From: Dipteris shenzhenensis
Lineage: Eukaryota; Polypodiophyta; Polypodiopsida; Gleicheniales
Length of the DNA stretch: 64,000 bases
Assembly (NCBI GenBank): GCA_047967505.1
Contig: CM106539.1
Reading direction: 5' to 3' (one strand)
Under the pieces are notes generated by a model. That model did not search any database, had not been told where the DNA came from, and saw only the letters and a list, made by a program, of their open reading frames with translations. Shown here piece by piece: positions 56,874 through 64,000 of this stretch; the first letter of the stretch is position 1, and each line of letters opens with the position of its first letter. The position numbers and the translations under genes were made by a program.

Positions 56874-57745
56874 CCTATATTAAAGCACAACAAAAATTTT
56901 AGGTACTTTGACAAACTACAATTGCTTTGATAAATCAAAAGTACAATGAGTCCCATTAATACACCTCAAGTTTTTATTATTCCCAATCATATAAGTGTCA
57001 ATTTCATGCTTTGGGAATAGCCTAAAAGGCTTTACAAGGCTTAGACACATGCATAAATGTGAAAAAAAATAAGGATTTACAATGAACTCGTGGATAGTGT
57101 AAAATGAAATAAAGTACAATCGAATACAAATTTGAAGTCTGTCAGATATAAGTGCAAAATGCTCTGTCAACTCCCGCAATTGATATAAGTGTAAAATGTT
57201 CTGTCAACTCCCAAAACTAGTACAAATATAATCTGCTCTGTCTAGTCCCTTAACTAATTCAACTGTAATCTGTCATGTCCACTTATACAACTTTCAATCA
57301 TCTTGAAAGTTTAAAAACCTTGATCGTTGCTTAAATGGTAGGGTTGTTGTGAGTATGAAACCGAATGTGAACGAATGGACTGACTCCGATTAGGAACTAG
57401 TCGAGAAATTTTGAGCATGGCTTTGATTAGTTTTTTTGGAGTTCTCTCCTCTAAGGACAAACTAATTTATGCTAATCTAGACTACACCAACCGTCGAAGC
57501 GAAGAAAAGCAAGAAATAATTTATTTTCCATTGTTCTTTTTAATATGCTTAGGTTGCGAATTAAAAGCAAGAAATAATCTATTTTTCATTATTCTTTTTA
57601 ATATACTTAGGTTGCGAGTTTAAAAAAGATAAAATTTTTATTTTCAAAAACTAATTTACTTACAACTCATAAGAATTGAACATTCACATTAATAAGAAGT
57701 TAAAATCTTAATAAATTTGAATTTAAATAATAAAAACTACAAATT
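56874..57745. other. Intergenic, upstream of the unknown minus-strand gene
   Basis: AT-rich. A short phrase TGTCAACTCCC(G/A)(C/A)AA with flanks occurs at about 57164 and 57203, and CTGTCTAGTCCC near 57238, a weak 40-bp repeat. No coding pattern seen. Confidence 0.5.
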
Positions 57746-57753
57746 TAATTTGA

Positions 57754-58250
57754 CTCCAAACCCTAAACCCTAAACACGAAACCCAAACCCTCAAATCTTA
57801 AAACCGAATCCCAAATCCTGGACCTTAAACCCAAACCCCAAACCCTGAACCCTAAACCTAAACCCTAAACCCTAAACCCAAATCCCCAAACCCTAAACCC
57901 TAAACCCTAAACCCCAAACCTTAAAACGCTAAAACCTAACCCCCAAACCCTAAACCCTAAACCCAAACCTCAAAACCCTAAATCCTAAACCCTAAACCCA
58001 AACCTCAAAACCCTAAACCCTAAACCCAAACCCCCAAACCCTAAACCCTAACCCCCAAATCCTAAACCCTAATCCCTAAACCCTGAATCCCAAAACCTAA
58101 ACCCTAAACCCTAACCCCCAAATACTAACGCCCTAAACACTAACCCCAAACCCAAACCCTAAATCGTAAACCCCTAACCCCAAACCTTAAGCCCTTATTC
58201 TGAAACCCTAAACCCTCATCCCCAAACCTTACACCCAAACCCCCAAACTC
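57754..58250 (+). repeat. Degenerate interstitial telomere-like array (CCCTAAA)n
   Basis: About 500 bases are dominated by CCCTAAA with variants CCCAAAC, CCCCAAA and CCCTAAT. The C-rich strand is the plus strand, as at the left end of a chromosome. Degeneracy indicates an old array not maintained by telomerase. Confidence 0.92.
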
Positions 58251-58936
58251 TTTTTTAATTCAAATTAATTTAACTTAAAACTAATAAGAATTTAAAATTC
58301 ACAATCATAAGAAGTTTAAATTTTGATAAAGTAAATTCTTATTAGTTTGAAATCACAAAATTTGAAATATAAATAAATTCAATTTAGCTTAAAGTTTATG
58401 AAAAAATAACGTAAAATTAAGAAATAAGACTTAAAATAAAAAATATTAGTTTGAAATCACAAAATTTGAAATATAAATAAATTCAATTTAACTTAAAGTT
58501 TATGAAAAAATAACGTAAAATTAAGAAAATAAGACTTAAAATAAAAAATTTAATATTCTCCCTAAAAAGAAATAAATTAAAGTAATAATAACAAATGTAA
58601 GTTAAACTACTTTTAAAATTTTAAAAAATGTAATAAAATTAAAATTATACTTTCTATATTCCAACACAAAATGCATTTTTGTAAACTATATTTCAGAAAA
58701 TTTAATTGAAAAATTAAACTAGTAAATTGAAAATGGAAGTGAAACTCATTTTAAATTTTTTTTTTTTTAATTTAAAATTCAAGTTTCCACAAGTTTTTCT
58801 TTCCGCACATGTTTGTCTTTTCACACTTTTCAAGTTTCCACACATTTGTCTTTTCAAACACAAGGTTGTCTTTTATCACAATTTTTAAGTTTCCACACAT
58901 TTATCTTTTCAAACACAAGGATTCATAGTTTAAAAC
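58251..58936. repeat. AT-rich block with 104-bp tandem duplication
   Basis: ATTAGTTTGAAATCACAAAA occurs at 58341 and 58445 (period 104). The unit includes AACGTAAAATTAAGAAA. Then CAAGTTTCCACACATTTGTC-type phrases repeat three times between 58785 and 58920. No gene. Confidence 0.75.
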
Positions 58937-60300
58937 CCCCTCTCTCTCTCTCTCGTGCGCTGTCGTGGTAGCGTGCCCCTGTCTCCCTCTCTCTTTCTCC
59001 CTCCCCACTCTCTCCCTCCCCCCCTCGCGTTGTGCCTCCCCCCGTCTCTCTCTCTCCCCCCCTCTCTCTCTTGCGTGCTGCCAAGACAGTGCACCCCTCA
59101 CGTTGCACCTCCCCCCCTCTCTCTCTCTTCCCACTCTCTCTCCCCCCTCTCTCTCTTGCATGCTATCACGACAATGCGCCCCTCTCCCTCCCTCTCTCTC
59201 TCCCTCCCCACACTCTCTCTTCCCCCCTCGTGCTGCGCCTCCCCCCTCTCTCTCTCTCCCCACTCTCTTTCTCCCTCCCTCTCTCTCTCTCGCACGCTAC
59301 CCCCTCTCTCTCCCTCTCTCTCCCTCCTGCCCTCGTGCTGCGCCTCCCCCCCTCTCTCTCTCTCTCTCCCCACTCTCTCTCTCCCCCCTCTCTCTCTCGT
59401 GCGCTACCATGGCAACAAGCCCCTCTCTCCCTCCCCACTCTCTCTCTCCCCCCCTCGCACTGTACCTCCCCCCCTCTCTCTCTCTCCCCACTCTCTCTCT
59501 CCGCTGTCGCGGCAACGTGCCCCACTCTCTCCCTCCCTCTCTCTCCCTCCCCACTCTCTCTCTCTCTCTCCTTCACGCTGCACCTCCCCCCTCTCTCTCT
59601 CCCCCCCTCTCTCTCTCGTGTGCTACCGTGGTAGCACGCCCCACTCTCTCCCTCCCTCTCTCTCCCTCCCCACTCTCTCTCTCTCTCTCTCTCCTTCGCG
59701 TTGCGCCTCCTCTCCCTCTCTCTCTCTCCCCCTCCCTCTCTCGTGCTCTCTCTCTCTCTCCCTCTCGGCACTCCTTTCTCTCTCTCGACTCCTTTGTCTC
59801 TCTCTCTTTTCTCTCTCTCTCTCTTTTCTCTCTCTCTCCTTCCTCTCTCTCTCCCCCTCCCTCTCTCGTGCTCTCTCTCCTTACCCTCTCTTCCTTTCTC
59901 TCTCTCGACTCTCCCTCTCGTCTCTCCCATCTCTCGCAGCCCTCTACCGCTCTCTCTCTCCCTCTATCTCTCTCTCACATCTCTCTCCTCTCGTGCGGTC
60001 TCTCTCTCCCTCTCTCTCTCTCGCGAATCTCTCCCTCCCTCTCTCTCTCTCTCTCTCTCCTCTCGCGGGGCCCTCCCCTCTCTCTCTCTCTCTCTTTTAC
60101 ATCTCACTCTCTCTCTCTCTCTCTCTCTCTCTAAACGTCTCTCCTCTCTCTTTCTCTCTCTCTCTAAAAGTCTCTCCTCTCTCTCCCTCTCTCTTTCTCC
60201 CTCTCTCTCTCTTTTGCTGCCGAAGCAGCAAGACTCTCTCTCTCTCTTATAATCTCTCTCTAAAAGTCTCGCCTTCACTTTTCTCTCTCTATATAATAAA
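58937..60300. repeat. CT-rich microsatellite with 120-bp minisatellite period
   Basis: Almost pure pyrimidine on the plus strand (CTCTCT and CTCCCC runs). Two islands recur: a GCGTTGCGCCTCC-like word at about 59025, 59100, 59230, 59330, 59455, 59575 and 59698, and a GCTACCATGGCAAC-like word at about 58962, 59073, 59161, 59400, 59503 and 59620. The usual spacing is 105-130. From 59700 on it is plain CT microsatellite. Long Ser/Leu/Pro or Arg/Glu ORFs are composition artefacts. Confidence 0.9.
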
Positions 60301-60540
60301 ATTTCAAAGAATACAAATGTAAAAAAAAGTACCTGGAAAAAAGTTGAGATCTATGCTTGTGCTTGCTTTTGCTCTTCCTCCTCTTTTTGCTTCTCCTCTT
60401 GCTCTTCCTTGTTGAAATGAGAGAAACAATGAGAGGAGTAGAGTATATATAAGAAAAACTAGGGCTTTAAGTGCTTCTTTCTCATTGGTCCTTCTATATC
60501 ATTATCTCCTCTCCCATTGGCCTCTCCATTAGATTATCTT
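60301..60540 (-). promoter_or_regulatory. Non-repetitive island with possible minus-strand TATA box
   Basis: This is the only complex sequence between the two telomere-like arrays. On the minus strand CTTATATATACTC (60457-60445) resembles a TATA box. A purine-rich leader follows with a possible donor CCAG|GTACTT near 60333, so a transcript would run into the GA-repeat strand. There is no ORF of note. Speculative. Confidence 0.25.
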
Positions 60541-61400
60541 CTCTCCCTCTCCCACCCACTCCCATCCTCCCACCCCATTCCCACTCCCACCTCCATCCTC
60601 CCACCCTACCTCCCCATTCCCACTCCCTCTCCCACTCCCATGCCCATTCTCCCACCCCCACCTTTCCCATTCCCACTCCCTCTCCCACTCCCATCCTCCC
60701 ACCCCACCCCTCCCACTCCCACTCCCATCCTCCCACCCTCACCCCACCCCCACCTCCCCCATTGCCGCTCCCTCTCCCACTCCCACTCCTATTCTCCCAC
60801 CCACTCCCATCCTCCCACCTCCACCTCTCACTCCCACTCCCATCCTCCCACCCCCACCCCTCCCCCCCCCATTCCCACTCCCTTTCCCACTCCCACTCCC
60901 ATTCTCCCACCCCTATCCTCCCACCCCACCCTTCCCACTCCCATCCTCCCACTCCCTCTCCCACTCCCTCTCCCACTCCCACGCCCATTCTCCCACCCCC
61001 ACCTCCCCCATTCCCACTCCCTCTCCCATCGTCCCACCCTACCCCTCCCACTCCCACCCCCACCTCCCCCATTCCCACTCCCTCTCCCACTCCCATACTC
61101 CCACCCCACCCCTCCCACTCCCACTCCCATCCTCCCACCCTCACCCCACCCCCACCTCCCCCATTCCCACTCCCTCTCCCACTCCCACTCCCATTCTCCC
61201 ACCCCCACCCCCACCTCCCCCATTCCCACTCCCTCTCCCACTCCCACTCCCATCCTCCCACCCCCACCCCCACCTCCCCCATTCCCACTCCCTCTCCCAC
61301 TCTCCCTTTCTCCCACTACCACCCTCCCACACTCCCTTTCTCCACACTCCCACTCTCCCTTTCTCCCACTACCACCCTCCGAACTCCCACTCCCATTCCC
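60541..61400. repeat. CCCACTCCCATCCTCCCACC minisatellite
   Basis: Imperfect repeats of CCCACTCCCA, TCTCCCACTCC and CACCTCCCCCATTCC run for about 860 bases, with higher-order blocks of about 60-110 bases. Plus strand is nearly all pyrimidine except A. The minus strand has dense runs of three or more G separated by short loops. ORFs across it are artefacts. Confidence 0.92.
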
Positions 61401-61489
61401 ACATTCCTACTATCAATTCCACTACTACTTATGAATTCTAATTAAAACTATTACTTAAATAAATGATATTACTGAAAACACTCATAGGA

Positions 61490-62325
61490 TTTAAGGTTTA
61501 GGATTTGGTGGTTTGGGTTTAGGATTTGGGGATTGGTGAGTTAGGTTTAGGGTTTGTGAGTTAGGGTTAGGGTTTAGGGTTTGTGAGTTAGGGTCTAGGG
61601 TTTGGTGGTTTGGATTTAGGGTTTGGGGGTAGGGTTTAGGGTTTGGGAGTTAGGGTTTAGGGTTTAGGGTTCAGGGTTTTAGGGTTAGGGTTTAGGGTTC
61701 AGGGTTTGGGGGTTAGGGTTTAGGGTTTGGTGGTTTGTGTTTAGGGTTTAGGGGGTAGGGTTTAGGGTTTAGGGTTTGGGGTTAGGGTTTAGGATTTAGG
61801 GTTTAGGGTTTAGGATTTGGGGGTTAGGGTTTAGGGTTTGGGAGTTAGGGTTTAGGGTTAAGAGATTAGGGATTAGTTTTTATTAGTTAGGGTATTGGGT
61901 TTAGAGAGTCAAGATTAACATTTATTGTTTAGGGATTAGGGATTATGAGTTAGGGTTCAGGGATTATGGTTTGAGTTTAGGTTTAGGTATTAGGGTTTAG
62001 GGTTTAAGGGTTAGGGTTTAGGAATTAGAGTTTTGGGATTAGGATTTTGGGATTAGGGATTAGGGGTTAGGGTTTACGGATTAGGATTTAGGGGTTTAGG
62101 ATTTAGGTTTAGGAATTAGGGTTTAGGATCTAGGGCTTAGGGTTTAAGGGTTTAGGGATTAGGGATTAGGGTATAGAATTTAGGGTTTAGAAATTAGGAG
62201 TTAGGGTTTAAGATTTAGGGTTTAGGGTTTAGGAATTAGGGTTTATGGTTTCAAGGGTCGAATTAGGGTTTAGGGTTTGGGGATTGGGGGTTAGAATTTA
62301 GGGCTTAGGGTTTAGGGTTTGATTA
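61490..62325 (+). repeat. Degenerate interstitial telomere-like array (TTTAGGG)n
   Basis: About 830 bases of TTTAGGG with variants TTTGGGG, GATTAGGG and GTTAGGG. The G-rich strand is the plus strand, as at the right end of a chromosome, so its orientation is opposite to the 57.75-58.25 kb array. Degeneracy increases to the right. Bases 61401-61489 are unremarkable AT-rich sequence. Confidence 0.92.
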
Positions 62326-62387
62326 AATTTTTAAACAAGATCTAGATTTTTAAATAATTAATAAAGTAGATTATTGAGAAGAGACTA

Positions 62388-64000
62388 ATGTTCTTTATAA
62401 TGGTTGTTATAGCTTGTTTGCAAAGGAAACTCACAAAGGAGATGGCTACAAAATTTATTCCGAGGATGGAAGTGATTCTATATTGCAAAAGAGAAGTAGT
62501 TGCATTCGCTACAATCCATGAAAGTGATCCAAATTCTATTTGTCACTTTAGAAGACTTGGCGAAGATAAGGTGGTAGTTATCGTATCAAGGATTCTTAGT
62601 GCACATGTTGAGCTAAAGCATAAGTGTGTGGATATGGAAATCCTTGGAGATGTTATGCCCTATAATACTTCCAACAAAGCATCTATTGCATGGGACAGAG
62701 ATGAGACTTATCCAACACATGTCATCAGGAATACAAAGTGCATATTTGGATTTTAGAGTGGGAGATATTTTACAAATGTTATCATTTGCAAATAAGAATG
62801 TAGCAGAAGGTCAAGTCTTGGGATTTAAACAAGTGGAACACTGGACATTTGTGCAGATGAGAATTCAAAAAGTTACTGATGATGGTATGGATGATAACTC
62901 AATGTCATTGGATGGTCCCTACTATGAGGTAGGTAAGGGTTTGAGATGGAGCATGCAATTTTTAAAGACTCGGCATGTGGTTTTTAATGATAAACATAAT
63001 GTATACTACAACATCAAAGAATTGAAAGAATATGCCAATGTACCAAGTTCTATTCCTTCAGAGATGGATGATTCCAATGCACTCAACTATAGCACTGACA
63101 TCTTATCAAAAGTCGATGAGTTCATTGGTACCGAGAAAGAAAAATATTTCACAAGTGATGCCTTATGGGTGGATGAGTTCATGCACATTGAGAACTTGGG
63201 CAAAGATGTCAAAAGTGATATATTTTCAAGCATGGATGGCTTCATGGATACGGATAAAGTTCTTGGAGTCAAACCAAGTAACGATAGAAATATGGAAATC
63301 ATGCACGATAGTATAATGAGTGATGTTCTCTCTGGAGTAGAGGAGTTTCAAGACTATGGAGTTATGAAATCCATAGAAAGCGCATCAATGAGTGATGTTC
63401 TCTCAGGAATAGATGAGTTTGAAGATCATTCTGGACACTCTATCACCACTGACTATGGAGTTATGAAATCCATAGAAAGTGCATCAATGAGTGATGTTCT
63501 CTCCTCAGGAATAGATGAGTTTGAAGATCATTCTGGACACTCTAATGCCATTGTGACAAGTGGTTCTACGATTGTATCAAAAGTAGGGATGAGATCAACA
63601 AAGGACTATTCGGTATTTGACTTTGATTGTGAAATAGTTAATGTTACAAATGGTTTGACGAATGTATCAAAAGCAAGAATGACTTCAACAAAGGAATATT
63701 CAGTATTTGACTGTCAGAGTGACAAGATCAAGGATGCAACATCTCATGAAAACAACGTGACAAATAAATCTTACAAGGAGAACTACACAAATCCAAATAA
63801 GAATGTACAGAAGGTCCCAAAACAGACATACAGATGCATGAAAAGACAACGAGTCCAGGCAGATCCAAAAAAGCAACCAAAGAGAATAAGAATAATGAAT
63901 GAAGATGTTATGCTAAAAGCAATGCGATCTACATGCTGTAAGCGTATATGTCTGCGATCCATTAACTTACATGACATCAAGGGTTGTAGAGAACATGTTT
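62388..64000 (+). CDS. 5' part of a DUF7869-type gene with repeated DEF motif region, continues past window
   Basis: A first frame (62388-62756) reads MATKFIPRMEVILYCKREV and on to a TAG. A second frame, open from about 62617 (ATG at 62701) to the window end, reads SAYLDFRVGDILQML and continues for over 400 codons. One indel or an unseen intron probably separates them. The second part carries repeated short blocks: LSKVDEF, LWVDEFM, SSMDGFM, LSGVEEF, LSGIDEF, LSSGIDEF. A duplicated segment starts DYGVMKSIESASMSDVL (63354 and 63450), and two STKDYSVFD/STKEYSVFD blocks follow. It ends with a basic KKQPKRIRI stretch and CCKRICLRSINLHDIKGCRE, a cysteine block I associate with the N-terminus of DUF7869-type proteins such as the truncated one at 34006. 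The first 230 residues are unrecognised. Confidence 0.5.

Noticed and set aside
58955-60322. Open frames of up to 455 codons rich in Ser, Leu and Pro (and Arg/Glu-rich frames opposite)
   Set aside because: They are produced by CT/GA repeats that lack stop codons. No sequence complexity, codon bias or conserved residue supports a protein.
60471-61445. Pro/His/Ser-rich and Gly/Glu/Trp-rich open frames over 300 codons
   Set aside because: Artefacts of the CCCACTCCCA minisatellite; three frames are open at once over the same bases.
57754-62325. Ancient head-to-head chromosome fusion
   Set aside because: A fusion of two chromosome ends gives TTTAGGG followed by CCCTAAA; here the order is the reverse.

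Overview
The window is nuclear plant DNA. The evidence is plant-type telomere heptamers (CCCTAAA/TTTAGGG), a spliced plant RBM25 splicing-factor gene, a spliced LRR-ROC-COR (ROCO) gene of the TORNADO1 class, plant LINE, Ty3 and Ty1 retroelement remains, and a tRNA-iMet primer site. The low gene density, a 5.4 kb intron and many degenerate transposon-like genes would suit a fern or another seed-free plant. That placement is inference and I cannot fix the species.

Layout. 1-9.9 kb: 5' two thirds of RBM25 on the minus strand, with six coding exons, phase-consistent junctions and a leader intron. 10.2-10.8 kb: TG-rich minisatellite. 12.5-14.8 kb: a small spliced unknown gene and decayed unknown ORFs. 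15.1-16.4 kb: a near-perfect hairpin and a degenerate histone H3-like gene with a long N-terminal extension. 17.5-18.8 kb: a transposon-protein remnant and a Ty1/copia RT fragment. 20-23.6 kb: an L1-like LINE with a mutated catalytic site. 24.1-31.5 kb: Ty3/gypsy pol with an associated coiled-coil ORF. 31.5-34.0 kb: a satellite array with three-monomer higher-order structure. 34.0-36.0 kb: a 5'-truncated DUF7869-type, probably transposase-like gene. 36-39 kb: tandem repeats and another transposase remnant. 40.9-41.2 kb: a copia LTR. 41.3-45.7 kb: the intact ROCO gene, in three exons and 1371 codons. 48.5-56.9 kb: a tandem-repeat-rich cluster of unrecognised genes. It holds two oppositely oriented paralogues with duplicated exons, a 1074-bp tandem duplication and a multi-exon gene with repeated exon sets. 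57.7-62.3 kb: two outward-pointing telomere-like arrays bracketing 3.2 kb made mostly of tandem repeats. 62.4-64.0 kb: the 5' part of another DUF7869-type gene, carrying a repeated short DEF-containing motif.

The genes do not form one pathway. Only RBM25 (pre-mRNA splicing) and the ROCO protein (GTPase, development) look like conserved functional host genes. The rest is a mosaic of mobile elements, satellites and decaying repeats. Several coding remnants share one decay pattern: conserved Gln codons CAG to TAG, probable Arg CGA to TGA, and catalytic Asp to Asn. These are C-to-T/G-to-A changes expected from deamination of methylated cytosine in silenced plant DNA.

The strongest candidates for something undescribed are the extended histone H3-like gene (15.4-16.4 kb), the telomere-bracketed repeat block (57.7-62.3 kb), the trimeric 182-bp satellite (31.5-34.0 kb) and the unrecognised paralogous gene cluster at 48.5-56.9 kb.
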